A stretch of 64,000 nt of DNA, from NCBI GenBank assembly GCA_963978895.1, contig OZ022241.1, positions 40,308,030 through 40,372,029 on the forward strand. Direction: 5' to 3'. How positions within the stretch are numbered: the stretch's first letter is position 1; each line of letters starts with the position of its first letter. The DNA comes from Erpobdella octoculata. Taxonomy: Eukaryota; Annelida; Clitellata; Hirudinida; Erpobdellidae. A model generated the notes under the pieces. It did no database searches, had not been told where the DNA came from, and was given only the letters and a program-made list of their open reading frames with translations. Shown one piece after another: positions 1 through 15,920 of this stretch. The position numbers were made by a program, and so were the translations under genes.

Positions 1-115
1 ACATATGCATAAAGATGCATACTGTACATATGCATAAAGATGCATACTGTACATATGCATAAAGATGCATACTGTACATATGCATATAGATGCATACATG
101 CAGGCTGTACATATG
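1..115. repeat. 25-bp minisatellite, about four copies
   Basis: The unit ACATATGCATAAAGATGCAT plus ACTGT is repeated at 1, 26, 51 and 76; the last copies diverge. The following 120-500 region is AT-rich, with scattered TATGCAT words and no gene signal. It would lie in an upstream intron or flank of the MNX gene. Confidence 0.85.
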
Positions 116-517
116 CATATAGATATTCAAACAAGTTGTTTATGCCTGAATATGTATACGTATGAAAATATAGGTATGTACATAAGCACGTATATACAAA
201 TAAACATTCATGTGTGCATATATACATGAATATTTAAACGTATACATGCATCTATATATGCATAGCATCAATAGCATGCATGTAGGATATGTGTTTAAGA
301 TGCAAAGAATATGTTTTCTTTATTATGCATTAATTGATCGCAAATGCGTGCGTGTTGGTGCAGGTGATTGAGTATGTGTGAGTGTGAAACTTATAATTAA
401 AAATAAAAATAATATTTATTGATTATGATATGTTAATTTGTCTATTTCGTATTTTTTTACAAGTTATTGATATAAAAAAAGATGGCTTTGTTAAATTTTG
501 AATGGTCCTAATGTTTC

Positions 518-545
518 TTACAAACTTTTATTTAGGTTACAATCT

Positions 546-576
<31 letters not shown>

Positions 577-812
577 GCTTTCTCTGTACGCAAATCTTGC
601 AAGTTAAATTTAACCAGCTTTTTGACTAGCTATGAAGCTGAAACTTTCAGCATAGCTTTATATTGGATGACAAAACATGATTAAATTTAAAAAAAAATAA
701 AAAAAAATAAAAAAAAATAATTTGAACATCTTTCGTATTTCTAAATCGAGTGTATTTGAAATTAAAGTTTGTGTTAAAAAAACTCGTTTTTTCCTTTACT
801 TGTTAAACGAGT
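518..812 (+). repeat. dispersed repeat family B, copy 1
   Basis: This is a roughly 290-bp sequence with an internal (TG)n tract, blocks such as TTGCAAGTTAAATTTAACCA, and an A-rich TAAAAAAAA segment. It recurs in reverse orientation at 7416-7660 and 22581-22846, and partly at 1552-1690. Because the dinucleotide tract sits at the same place in each copy, it belongs to the element. No coding capacity is seen; a short non-autonomous transposon is likely, class unknown. Confidence 0.75.
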
Positions 813-845
813 AATCCGTGGACATCATTGTTCAACTCTAACCCC

Positions 846-1290
<445 letters not shown>

Positions 1291-1364
1291 TCATCCTCAT
1301 CCTCATCCCCATCATTATCATCAGCAACAACCTCACTCCCACCAATTTTATTTCTCAACCACAG

Positions 1365-1522
1365 CACAGCAACAGACTTTACTGGGGAAAACCAGACGAC
1401 CAAGGACCGCCTTCACAAGCCAGCAACTGCTGGAGCTGGAGAGGCAGTTCCGCATCAGCAAGTACCTCTCCAGGCCGAAGAGGTTCGAGGTGGCTACGTC
1501 ACTCTGTCTCACGGAGACGCAG
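1365..1522 (+). CDS. MNX: MNX/HB9-type homeobox gene, exon with homeodomain residues 1-44
   Basis: This exon encodes the first three quarters of a homeodomain. It reads [12 protein letters not shown], then [28 protein letters not shown] and CLTETQ, and stops at a GT donor (1523) directly after Gln44. [20 protein letters not shown] and [21 protein letters not shown] are the diagnostic sequence of motor neuron and pancreas homeobox proteins, DNA-binding transcription factors of motor neuron and gut development. The acceptor is uncertain: the pyrimidine tract and AG at 1347-1364 are preferred, but AGs at 1369 and 1375 also keep the frame. The N-terminal coding part must lie left of the window. 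The frame stays open upstream through the CAT repeat as a His/Arg run, which I do not believe is coding. The partner exon is at 12257-12721. Confidence 0.9.
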
Positions 1523-1551
1523 GTAGCTAGCTCCCCGCTTAGTTTTTTGTT

Positions 1552-1690
1552 TTTTTACAAACTTTTATTTAGGTTACAATCTCTGTTTGTGTGTTTGTGT
1601 ATGTATGTGTGTATATGTGTCTTTCTCTTTACCCAAATCTTGCAAGTAAATTTTAACCAGCTTTTTTTACATTTAACCATTTTTTTTACA
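1552..1690 (+). repeat. dispersed repeat family B, partial copy
   Basis: The stretch ACAAACTTTTATTTAGGTTA, a TG-rich tract, and TTGCAAGTAAATTTTAACCA match the first half of family B at 518. It lies at the start of the large MNX intron. Confidence 0.65.
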
Positions 1691-3016
1691 AATCACAAAA
1701 ACACGGCCGGGCAAAACCAAAACCATTTCTGGAGTTTAACTTCAGTAACTGCTGCTGCTAAAAATTGAATTTTCAAGTCGCTTAGCTGCTGTTCACCTGG
1801 TTTACCTGGATTTTTATATTAGGGTATAAGCAGCTGAGTTTCATTGCTAGCTGTGTTTTTATTTCTTGTTCAGATGTCAGTGTGCATTTTATTTCTACAA
1901 ATTTTCCAGCAAGCTACACCCGTTTACAAATTAAACTCGAGCGTGCGACTGTTTTCGAAACACGTGTGTGTGTGTGTGTTTCTGTGTGTATGTGTTTGTG
2001 TTTGTGTGAGAATGAACGCGATCTGATGATGATGATGAAGATGATGAAATGAAGTGGCGAGTTGTGAAACGGAAGCGATCAAACGGACCAAAGACATCAA
2101 AAGAAGCTGGCTGGCGGGCGATATTAAAAAGCCCAGAAGATGAAGAAGAAGGAGAAGAAGAAGGAAATACGCAAACGTTTCTCAATCATATCACTCGCAT
2201 AGACTGTCCGACCGTATCGCCATGACAACCGTTGCTATAGGTATCGCTGTCAACAGAGGAGATTCCGATCTCTATGGCGGGTGTAACGGTTTTGTGTATT
2301 TTTTATAAGTTTTTAATTTATATTTTATAAGTTTTAAATTTGTATTTTATAAATGTGACAAGTTCGGACAACTGTCACAGAGGTGGACACGGGTGTTAAA
2401 AAAAAACCTATATCCTATAACCAACCTATGACCTTTACTCTCTGAACTTCTTACCTCCATGTTCACCACGTCTGTGTCTGTGATTTAAAGAACTTTTAAG
2501 TATTATTATCGATTAATAAATACTCGATAATCGTAAAAATTAAGATACCATTTTCTGGTCTCAGCGAAATCTTGGGGGGTGAGGCGAAGATTTTTTAAAT
2601 TCAACCTAGAGAATCTTCAAACTCAAATGACCATGCCAATATACACTAACTAGTATGTTGTGTTTTCATGTAAAACATCATATTAATTTAAAAAAACGGT
2701 ATACAAAATATTAACTTTTATTTAATATTGAACGCAGACAAAATAAGCGTTGTAAAAAAAAAGTTTAAATTATGAATGTAACAAAGGGTATCAAAAAGAA
2801 TAAAAAATATTAGCAGATATATATGATACAACTAAGTAGATATAATTCAAAATGTATAAAAAATACTACGTTTATCAACTAATCTAAATAAATGAGCTAA
2901 TAAAAATATTTTTGTTGGTGGAGAATCTTGGAGGGCGCCCCCCATCAATCGCCGCCTCTGAAAATGACCAAACATCAAAGACATCATCACGTTTTAAAAT
3001 TGAAGGATATAATTGT

Positions 3017-3063
<47 letters not shown>

Positions 3064-3077
3064 GGTGGTGGTGGTGG

Positions 3078-3145
<68 letters not shown>

Positions 3146-3212
3146 GTAGTGATGATGATGATGATGATGATGATAAGGATGAGGATGATGATGATTATGA
3201 TGATGATCAAAG
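3017..3212. repeat. (GAT)n / (GGT)n microsatellite
   Basis: GAT repeats are interrupted by ten GGT units at about 3049-3078. The flanks (2030-3000 and 3213-3780) are AT-rich intronic sequence in which I see no gene. Confidence 0.93.
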
Positions 3213-3789
3213 ATTTTAAAACTGCTAATTAAAGACGTTGCTTAAAAATGATTATAATTAAAACTGCAAATTGTCATCATCATTATTATCGTATTACATT
3301 TATATAATTTCACTGGTTTTAATGCATTTTAATTAAAAATTATTGCTGCTAGAAACGAGAAAAGAAAGTTTGAAAACTGCTTAACGTCAGTGACCAATTC
3401 ATTAAATCATTATATCACTATGATATATCATTGTGATATAAATTATTTAAAACAATGTTATTATTATATAATAATATACCTGATATATTCAGGGTTCTTT
3501 ATTAGATGCATCAATATTATGGTCATTTATTATATGTTAATATTTGAATGATAGTATTATCAATATCATGTTTATCTATTATATGTTAATATAAATGAAA
3601 GTATTATCAAAATTGTGGTTATATATTGAGTCGGGGAAAAGCTTAAAATTATGCATAATTTCGATGCAAAATGCAGATGACACCATTCTTTATTGAGACC
3701 CCACGCGAGGAGAAATTGATAATGGCAACATCTCCATGTACTTCTCCAACCATGTTCCCCTGCATATCTTTGCATCTCATAGCTATCGC

Positions 3790-4795
<1,006 letters not shown>

Positions 4796-5239
4796 TATCG
4801 CCATATTTTGTTGCTCGCCTCGTATCACTACTCCTATTTTCCGCTTATTATTATTCATATGCATCGCTCCCATGGCAACCAGCAGTCCAGATTACTTTCG
4901 CAAATGGCTCCCCTCCCCCCATCTCTTCCCTCTTTATCTCCTCGTCCAAATAACAATTCCAGGTCGCTGATTGGACGCTGATTGATAACCTCGGCCAGCC
5001 AATCAACGATCGACAAATTGTTTTTTATTCTAATTCGGCGTCAAATTTCAATCCGACAGCAGAAGAGAGGCACGCTTGCAGTTGCAGCAGCAGCAGCAAC
5101 TCTGTGGCAGATGTTGCTCAACAATGTTGTCGTTTTTTTTGTTGCAGATGTTTTTTTGTTTTGCTGTCTCGTGTTTCCGGGAAGTGTTGTAATAAAGTTG
5201 TCTGATTTGCCAGGCAGTTAAAACGTCGATGATTTCGCT

Positions 5240-5636
<397 letters not shown>

Positions 5637-5816
5637 TTAATCCCATAGTCATCGTCATCACCACCACCACCTCCTTCTCCTCAAACTCCGGCGCGATTGT
5701 GGCGTTAAGGATTAATTTGTCGCCTTTCTTCGGCCGGAGAGAATGTGCCTCACATACAAATACCAATTCGAGAGTAAGTATTCAGACCAGTTAGGGCGTT
5801 TCGCATATTCTATTCT

Positions 5817-6213
<397 letters not shown>

Positions 6214-6343
6214 ATCTCTTAATATTCAATCTTGTCGCCCTTGTATCTTTCACAGGGGATCTTGTTGTCATTGGTAACGACGGTTAGCAACAAAAGAAAA
6301 GATTTTCAAAAAATATCTTGCACCGCGTGATCTGTGACGAGAT

Positions 6344-7416
6344 TATAATAAATAATAAATAATAAATAATAAATAATAAATAATAAATAATAAATAATAA
6401 ATAATAAATAATAAATAATAAATAATAAATAATAAATAATAAATAATAAATAATAAATAATAAATAATAAATAATAAATAATAAATAATAAATAATAAAT
6501 AATAAATAATAAATAATAAATAATAAATAATAAATAATAAATAATAAATAATAAATAATAAATAATAAATAATAAATAATAAATAATAAATAATAAATAA
6601 TAAATAATAAATAATAAATAATAAATAATAAATAATAAATAATAAATAATAAATAATAAATAATAAATAATAAATAATAAATAATAAATAATAAATAATA
6701 AATAATAAATAATAAATAATAAATAATAAATAATAAATAATAAATAATAAATAATAAATAATAAATAATAAATAATAAATAATAAATAATAAATAATAAA
6801 TAATAAATAATAAATAATAAATAATAAATAATAAATAATAAATAATAAATAATAAATAATAAATAATAAATAATAAATAATAAATAATAAATAATAAATA
6901 ATAAATAATAAATAATAAATAATAAATAATAAATAATAAATAATAAATAATAAATAATAAATAATAAATAATAAATAATAAATAATAAATAATAAATAAT
7001 AAATAATAAATAATAAATAATAAATAATAAATAATAAATAATAAATAATAAATAATAAATAATAAATAATAAATAATAAATAATAAATAATAAATAATAA
7101 ATAATAAATAATAAATAATAAATAATAAATAATAAATAATAAATAATAAATAATAAATAATAAATAATAAATAATAAATAATAAATAATAAATAATAAAT
7201 AATAAATAATAAATAATAAATAATAAATAATAAATAATAAATAATAAATAATAAATAATAAATAATAAATAATAAATAATAAATAATAAATAATAAATAA
7301 TAAATAATAAATAATAAATAATAAATAATAAATAATAAATAATAAATAATAAATAATAAATAATAAATAATAAATAATAAATAATAAATAATAAATAATA
7401 AATAATAAATAATAAA
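6344..7416. repeat. heptanucleotide (AATAAAT)n array, about 150 copies
   Basis: A 7-bp unit is repeated without visible error for about 1.07 kb. In translation it gives a seven-residue period (YYLLFII), because 21 bp equals three units. It abuts the end of a family B repeat copy, as if a simple AATAAAT tail there had expanded. Confidence 0.97.
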
Positions 7417-7660
7417 GTTTTTTTAACACAAACTTTATATTCAAATACACTCGATTTAGAAATACGAAAGATGTTCAATTAAAGTTTTTTTTTTTTTTTA
7501 ATTGAATCATGTATTGTCATCCAATATAAAGCTATGCTGAAAGTTTCAGCTTCCTAGCTAGTCAAAAAGCTGGTTAAATTTTACTTGCAAGATTTGTGTA
7601 CAGAGAAAGCCACACACACACACACACACAGAGATTGTAACCTAAATAAAAGTTTGTAAT
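7416..7660 (-). repeat. dispersed repeat family B, copy 2 (inverted)
   Basis: This is the reverse complement of the element at 518-812, including the CA/TG tract at 7610-7631. It is directly followed by an AT-rich stretch and an (AT)n run at 7700-7768. Confidence 0.75.
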
Positions 7661-7699
7661 AATAAATAATAAATGATAATTATTAAATAATAAATAATA

Positions 7700-7702
7700 T
7701 AT

Positions 7703-7768
<66 letters not shown>
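7700..7768. repeat. (AT)n microsatellite
   Basis: A near-pure AT dinucleotide tract. The next 150 bp to about 8010 is purine-rich (GAGAGGGAG). Confidence 0.9.
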
Positions 7769-7770
<2 letters not shown>

Positions 7771-8472
7771 CAAATATAATAAAAACAATAGATAGGCAAG
7801 AGGGGGTTTTTCCATGGGATTTGAAATGGGATGAATCAATTGGCGCCCGTGCAAGAGATGAATCGAGTCGGAATCAAGAGCCCAGTGAAAGACTTGTTTG
7901 TTAATTAAGGGAGGGGGAGAGAAGGCGGATAAGGAGACCAAGAGAGGGAGAGGGGGAGGAGGGAGGTAGAGAGTGGGAGAGAGGGAAGGAGAGAGGAAGA
8001 AGGAAAGAGAGAGAGAGAGAGAATGTGATGCGATTGAATGACTCCACGCGCGTGCGCAAGATGCATTGGTGCGGATGCTGACGGCGAGGTTTTTAATTCC
8101 TAATTTCAGTTTTTATTTTATTATTATTATTATTATTTAGTTTTAGTTCGTTGTTCGATTTCAGTTTCAGTTTTATTTGTATTAATTTTTCAGTTTCAAT
8201 TTCAGTTTTTTCTTCCGTAATTTTCACTGCTGAGCCTCTTCTTAACTTAAAAGCATTAAGTCACGTATTACGATGAAAAAAATGTCCTACATGAAATAGA
8301 AGACCGAATTTTCATCTAATATATAAAAACGAAACTCGATAGAATGTCGCCGACCAGGGATGTGCAAGTTTCAGAAAAATTAATAAATCTTTAAATATAA
8401 CGAGTCTTAAAGCATTTCATGATGAGAATAATTAATTAACACTTATTTTGTTTTATTTATAAATTTCCATCT

Positions 8473-8835
8473 TTTAAAACCAATGCTCTTATATGTAATT
8501 AAAACACAAATTTTGCAATCAATTTTTTCTTATATTACTCTTTTATTTTATATTAAAGTCGAAGTATCTTAATTATATCGAAATATCGAAATTAATTAAA
8601 ATTAACTAAATTAATTGACTTATTGTAAAACTAATAATTGAATATTGCATTGTCTTCTATTTTGAGCATGTATGCAAAATTTGAAAAAAAAATCTATCAT
8701 CAGGAAGTGACTCAAAAATTTATTGCAAGATTTGAAACAGACAGAGAAACAAACAAACAAACAGACAGACAGAGAAACAAACAGACAGACAGAGAAACAG
8801 AGACGACGAGTTAATAAAAGCATTGGTAATAATAA
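8473..8835 (+). repeat. dispersed repeat family D, copy 1
   Basis: Blocks such as CCAATGCTCTTATATGTAAT, ATTGCATTGTCTTCTATTTT and AGGAAGTGACTCAAAAATTT, ending in an AGAGAAACAGACAGACAG-type tail, recur at 24093-24413 and in part at 10870-11085. The ACAGACAGA tail is typical of short interspersed or non-LTR-derived repeats in invertebrates. No coding capacity is seen. Confidence 0.75.
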
Positions 8836-8929
8836 TAAAAATATCATCAAAAAGCATCGAATTTAAATATCTCAACTACTTTCATGAAAATTTCGTACAC
8901 GCTTGAGAATCGCGGTCAGCAGGCCCGTA

Positions 8930-10756
8930 GGCAGGATTTAGTGAGTGGGGGGCTATGAAAATTAGTAGGGGGGCTACTGACGAACGAAGGCACCGAAGAA
9001 GCCTGAGCGCGAGCGCCGCAGGTGCGAAGCCCCTCGCGATAAGGAGATTCGCCAAACCATTTTGTAATATTTGGCACAAAATGGCATCCAATTTTGGATA
9101 TCCTATTATGTAATTTTAGATTTTGTAAGAGTTGCAATATGTTGCTCGTAATAACAAAAGTTAATTTCCACAGGCAATTTTGTCAAATAACAGTATGCTT
9201 GTTGTTATCCACATGGTACACCACTGGAATGACAGCACTGAATCAAATTGTTCAAATTTAATTACTGATTAAGACAACCGTTATAGTCCACAATACAATA
9301 ACTTGCTTATTTTATTTTTGATAAAAATTTGTACATCTGTATCAAATGCCAAGAAATCAATAAAATAAAATTGGATTTAAATATTTGTTTTGACAAAGAT
9401 CAAACCACATTATAATGAAATGTACTATTTAGTTTACTTTCTCATTTTAAGTTACTGAACATCCATTCATGTGTTACAATAAAACTTGTCATCAGTTTTT
9501 AAACAATCTAAATCATCAGTTTTTAAACAATCTAAATAGAAGTTTTGATTATGTATCAAGTCTATCATTAAACTAATATTGTTATAAAGATTGTTTGGTT
9601 TGACAGTAAGCTTTAAATTGTTTCTTTGAATTAATCAGTTCAGAATATTTGGGTTAATAGTATTGCAGTGTCAGACTAGCACTAAAAAATACTAAATTAT
9701 GAAAATGGTTTGAATTATTGAGAGTCATTCAAAAATCAAAAGCCAAAGTTTGTCAGCTAAGCTGAATTAGATTCTTTCTCTGTTCTAAAACTGTAAGATT
9801 AAAGTTATTATAATATTGTAAGACTAAGTCCAAGCACTGATTATGAAACTCATGACAATTTTCATGTGTAAAACAGGAATTGATGCTTAGTAGCTTTAAA
9901 TGAGAAACTAAACTAAAAAGTCCATTTCATTATAATATGGTTTGATCATTGTCAAGACAATTATTTGAATCCGATTTTATTGTATTCTTGGTATTTGATA
10001 GGTATCCTTATCAATTGCTTTACAGAGCGATTTTTCAAATGCCAGAAGTACAAATTTGCTTTTTCTCTCATGGGACATTGATCTTCTCTGTGGTTGTAGT
10101 ACTCGTGTTAGACAAGAAAATGAATTTTCACAAGTGGCAATCGAGATGCCGGGAGTCATTGCAGCTGAATAGTGCCAATTTAGAGTAGGAAATGCATCTT
10201 TATAGTCCAGCATAAAAACCATCATTTCTTGGAGACTGCAGCCTGGTTGAAATTTGTTTTTTTAGAAACCTACTTGTAATGAGAGCCTCGTCTGCAATAT
10301 ATTTTTCAACATCGTCATGCCTGTCTTGTTTTAGCAGTTGCGTCAACGGTTTAAGGTCGTTGACATCTAAAAACTTGTCTGATGTTGGTGAAAGGGCAGA
10401 CACTGCACAAGTCAAACCTTTAGAATAACTTAAATAACTATCAACAAAGCTCTCCATCAACTCTCCTAATATACCGTCCAACGTGCTAAAATAAACAGTA
10501 CAAAGCTGATTCCACTCTGGTGAACACTATTTTGCTCATAATAGATTCACGTAGCGTACTAATCTGTACTTTTGCTCTTTTTTTGGTATGTGTTGTACCA
10601 ATTATTCATTCTACAGGCATGCAAATTATTATTATTAATTTTATATTTAAATTTACCTTTATTTATTTATTTTTATTTAAAATTTTAGTGGGGGGGCTTA
10701 CATTTTTAGTGGGGGGGGCTGCAGCCCCTGCAGCCCCCCCGCTAGCTACGGGCCTG
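8930..10756 (-). mobile_element. hAT DNA transposon, degenerate, in the MNX intron
   Basis: The element is bounded by a perfect 8-bp duplication GCGGTCAG (8922-8929 and 10757-10764), the target size of the hAT superfamily. Its ends start CAGGCCCGTAG on each strand, followed by G-rich subterminal sequence. On the - strand at about 9990-10480, broken frames resemble a hAT transposase C-terminus: AFPTLNWHYSAAMTPGISIA, then TCENSFSCLTRVL and RRSMSHERK, the dimerisation region of ZMYM1-like hAT transposases. A frameshift separates the two parts and no N-terminal half is present, so it cannot be autonomous. Confidence 0.85.
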
Positions 10757-10869
10757 GCGGTCAGTGAGTGTGGTTCGTGTTAACTTGGTAAAATAGTCTG
10801 CCAGTCGGTTAGCGTTTTGTGGTCAAGAAAACCCTCAAGAAAACCCTCAAGAAACCCCTCGATAAAACC

Positions 10870-11085
10870 CTAAAGAAAGTTAACTAAATTAATTGACTTA
10901 TTGTAAAACTAATAATTGAATATTGCATTGTCTTCTATTTTGAGCATGTATGCAAAATTTGAAAAAAATCTATCATCAGGAAGTGACTCAAAAATTGATT
11001 GCAAGATTTAAAACAGACAGAGAAACAGACAGACAGAGAAACAGACAGACAGAGAAACAGAGACGACGAGTTAATAAAAGCATTG
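10870..11085 (+). repeat. dispersed repeat family D, partial copy 2
   Basis: This is a near-identical repeat of 8597-8835 on the other side of the hAT element, beginning at GTTAACTAAATTAATTGACT and ending in the AGAGAAACAGACAG tail. The two copies are direct repeats about 2.3 kb apart. Confidence 0.75.
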
Positions 11086-11106
11086 GTAATAATAAAAATA
11101 GGCTGA

Positions 11107-11240
<134 letters not shown>

Positions 11241-11412
11241 AGCTATTCTTTCTTGTTCTAATTTCAAACAGATCGCTGAGGCTCAGTGTCACATCGGTAA
11301 CATATTTGTATTTATGTGTTTAGAAATGATGGAGACGAAGAAAATGGTTAAAATTAGTGGTTCAATATAAGCCTTGATAGCTTACAGTGATGTGCAGTAG
11401 TTAACTATTTTA

Positions 11413-12119
<707 letters not shown>

Positions 12120-12256
12120 CAAACATTCCAAAATAGATGTACAAATAAATTTGGAAGAAAACATTTTAATTTATCATAAAAGAGCTCATCAACTTTTTTT
12201 TTTGTTTCTTCAAATCATAATTTTAATACCTACTCGCGTTTTTTTCACCGACTTAG

Positions 12257-12721
12257 GTCAAAATATGGTTTCAAAATCGTCGCATGAAATGGAAGAGGGG
12301 CAAAAAGGCCTTCCTCGAGACCCGTGCCAAGACGGACAAAAACCAGAAGCAGCAACAACAACCGGCAACAGACTCACAGCAACCGCCACCGCTACTCAAA
12401 AAGTTCGACAACAACCACAACTCCCTCACCACGCCCACCCTGTTCAAGCCCGCCACCAACAGTAACAACAACAACAACAACACGAACAGCATCAACAACA
12501 CTGCCAGCTGCCACAGCAACAACAACAACGCCAGCGGCAACCAGACGACGGAAGATCACAAGGACAAGGACGACCCGACCAGGCCTGCGTCCGTCATCGT
12601 CGCCAACGGCGTCGATTCGTGCCAACAAGTCAGGACTTTGCCGCCGGTAGTCTGCGGCGCGTCGTACCACACCGGCGACAGCAAAAACGCCAGCCTCAAC
12701 GGCGAAGGCGATCAGTCATAA
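12257..12721 (+). CDS. MNX: MNX/HB9-type homeobox gene, terminal coding exon
   Basis: After the acceptor ending at 12256 the frame opens with VKIWFQNRRMKWKRGKKA, the recognition helix and C-terminal arm of the homeodomain (residues 45 onward). MNX proteins usually have KRSKKA here, so one Ser is Gly. The remaining roughly 135 residues are low complexity: Gln/Pro and Asn runs, then a more complex tail ending QS before TAA at 12719-12721. The phase matches the exon ending at 1522, so the two rebuild one homeodomain across a 10,734-bp intron. A polyadenylation signal follows within 100 bp. Codon use is GC-rich compared with the surroundings. A decayed second copy of the 3' half of this exon lies at 17577. 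Confidence 0.92.
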   Translation, partial: VKIWFQNRRMKWKRGKKAFLETRAKTDKNQKQQQQPATDSQQPPPLLKKFDNNHNSLTTPTLFKPATNSNNNNNNTNSINNTASCHSNNNNASGNQTTEDHKDKDDPTRPASVIVANGVDSCQQVRTLPPVVCGASYHTGDSKNASLNGEGDQS

Positions 12722-12812
12722 ATAATAATTTATTTATTTAATTGAGTTATTATTTAAGTTTCGTGTCCGTTCTGCGCTTCAGTTGTCGGTTTTTTCCGTG
12801 TATGTAAATGTA

Positions 12813-12818
12813 AATAAA
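12813..12818 (+). terminator. polyadenylation signal of the MNX gene
   Basis: AATAAA lies 92 bp after the MNX stop codon, with a GT/T-rich stretch just downstream, as expected of a cleavage site. The same signal is kept in the duplicated fragment near 17816. Confidence 0.6.
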
Positions 12819-12959
12819 CGAATTTGTTGTTGTTTCGAACGCGTTGCAACTGCTTCAGATGACTTCATTTTTTTCGTCTTATATTAATTTTTTTGAAATT
12901 ATAGACGGCGTGTTTATGTAATCTGCACATTGATTATTTATCATAAAGGGTTTCGTACG

Positions 12960-13345
<386 letters not shown>

Positions 13346-13910
13346 TACTTATCAAAGCTTCCTCAATAAAACAATTTGATGGTTTTAAAATTAAAACAAA
13401 ACACAGAAATCAATAATCTGGCCTTCTTCCAGTCGAACTGAAAAACCGAACCCTACGTTGTCAAATTGTTGAGCTTATTTTCCACCAATCACCCAGCCAG
13501 CCAAAGTGTTTTGTCATGCTGCCAGTTTATATACAAGTTTCCGAAAATGCGCTAACAATGAGAGTAAAATATTTAAGAATTAGAATTATTGGTAAAAATA
13601 AAATGATTGTAAATGAAAACAAAAAACTGTGATTTATTGAAATTTTGTAAATTATTAATCAAAAAGTGAGTGAGTGAAATGAATAAATCTAAAACGGCAT
13701 TAACATTTTAAAACATGATCAAATAGAAAACAACTACATTTGAAACAAATGTAGGGAATATTATTAATTATGTATGAAAAACTATTTAATATTAGTTTAA
13801 ATAGATCTATCAATAATAATTATAATTCTATGAAATAAAATTGTTCAGAAAAAAATCGGTCACTCGTAAACTTAATAACCATTAGAAATCGGTTTAGGAA
13901 AATCTTGATG

Positions 13911-15657
13911 TCATTGGTGTCTAGAACGTTTTTGGGTTTCAAATTTTTGTTTAGATTTTCTTTTGACTGTGTTTGTGTTTTTCTTTGCGTTGTTTCGAAT
14001 TTCATTCTCACGTGTTAACGTATTATGCCTTTTTTTAAATTCCTTTATAATAGTTGCAGATTCCTTTGACTTCAACAAATCAATACATTTTAGAATTTTT
14101 TTAACTTCTGGTATAACACAATTGTTGTATTCGTAGTATTTGTTATATGCTATTATTAGGTTATTAATTAATTTTGGATTATCACATTTGTTATAACCAG
14201 AACAACCTTTATACGAAGTAACGATTGAAACCCAGCCAATTTTTGGAGATAATAAACATTTCCATAAAACATCGTCTAGTGGTTCAACGTCAGACATTCT
14301 AATTATAAGATCAGTCCAAAAACTACGGTGTCTAGATTTTAACATTGTTTTTATAAACTTTTCAATCTCGTTAATTTTTAGGTCTAATTTGGATAAAGTA
14401 GTAAACAAATCGAAAAAAATGTTATTGTAAAAATCTCTGGGATTGGGATAGTAACAATAAAGTCCTTTGAGAATGAGTTCAGTAATGATTGGAAGATTTA
14501 AATATATTTAAATGTCCTTTTTGTTGAGCCAAAACATTCAAATAGTTGATACAACGGGCTAAATCTTCAAACTTCCGTAAATTCATTTTCATTGAAACTA
14601 CAATGCCTTCAACTGTGCGAAGGTTACCAACAACCTCAACGCTTATGTTTGAAGAAATCTTCAAATTATATTTTTCTTTCGCAAAACACAAACCTAAATA
14701 TTTAAAATTTCTTGTGTGCGTCCACGCAACAGGTCCTTCAAAAGAGGCTTGATTGTTACTTATGTCTAAATATTTTAAATTGATTAAATTGTCAATCATT
14801 TTGTAAATTAATTGTAGATTATAGTTATTAATAACTCTAAAGCATTTGTTGTTACTTATATCAAGCCATGTTAAATTTGAAAGACATGAAATCGAGTCGA
14901 CTAATTCTTCCAATGACTCACCTTCAAACGTATTTATACTCAATTTTTGAAGACCAACAAAATGAGGAAATTTTCTTATAGCGTTTCTTGCATAACAACA
15001 ACGAGATAAACATAAAGTTTTTAAATTTTCACAAGTAAACTCAATTTTGAGAAATTCAAATAAATCTTCTTTAGTGTCTTTTGTAGGCATAAAATAAGAA
15101 TAACAAAAGCATCTCAGAGAAAGTCTAATTAGTTTGGGACACAACCACGCAAACCTTTTGTTTTTGTCATTTTTCTGATTATCAGAAAAATTTTGGCACG
15201 TTAAATCCAATTCTAAATCTTCCAAGTTCATTAAAAGAAGTGAATATTTGCTGAAAGTATCATGAATCATTTTTCCATTATAATACATAAGGCAAGTACA
15301 CATATCAAACCAAGTTATAGCAAACGAAATACGAGTTAAATTTTTTCTATCATTAATTGTTTGTAAAAGATCTGATAAAGTAAAAGCCACGTTAACATCT
15401 CTAAGTATTATTTCGTGCATGCTGTCAAATGTTTGAAAAAATGGAATTATATATTCAGGATCTAATTGAAGTCCTGTATTTTGACCTCTAGCGATTATTT
15501 CTTTGAATATTGTTGTTGATATATTTACGCAGTCTTTAACCTTGTAGGGAAAATAAGTTCCAGAAGATGCTTCGAGAAAAGTTTCCTTAAACTTTACTAA
15601 AACAAAATCTTTGCATGAAAGTTTTAATGATATTTGTTGGAGTGGACAATGATTCAT
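13911..15657 (-). pseudogene. intronless leucine-rich-repeat protein gene, copy 1, frameshifted
   Basis: The - strand frame starts with ATG at 15655-15657 (MNHCPLQQISLK) and runs 392 codons. It shows repeats of the type CPKLIRLSL, NLKTLCLSRC, GLQKLSI, NLTWLDISNN and NLKYLDISNN, so it is an LRR protein. The layout recalls ZYG11/ZER1-type substrate receptors of cullin-2 ligases, but I cannot assign it firmly. Compared with the copy at 25203, about 2 bp are lost near 14495-14505. The frame then ends early at TAA-equivalent 14479, and the old C-terminus continues in another frame from 14408 down to TGA at 13911 (basic tail KRKSKQKFETQKRSRHQ). No introns are seen. It could be a real shorter protein, but the intact paralogous sequence argues for a lesion. 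Confidence 0.7.
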
Positions 15658-15789
15658 TTTGAAATATTTTTCAACCTTATTATAATTTAGTTAATGAACA
15701 CTAATAGTATAAATATTGTATTTGTGTATATTTCTCTTATCGAGCTTGTTTTTCAACGATATATTATCAAACCATATTTATAAATATAG

Positions 15790-15817
15790 ATACATCTATA
15801 ATATATATATATATTCC

Positions 15818-15893
<76 letters not shown>

Positions 15894-15920
15894 TATATAT
15901 ATACATATATATATATTATT
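15790..15920. repeat. (AT)n tract at the end of the duplicated block
   Basis: Interrupted AT repeats upstream of LRR copy 1. The matching place above LRR copy 2 (27303) also carries (AT)n, and homology between the copies stops here. Confidence 0.9.

Noticed and set aside
6284..7478. Two 390-residue frames of YYLLFII repeats
   Set aside because: Translation of the heptanucleotide array.
12271..12670. Other frames over the MNX terminal exon on both strands
   Set aside because: Shadows of the CAG/AAC-rich coding exon whose frame is fixed by the recognition helix.
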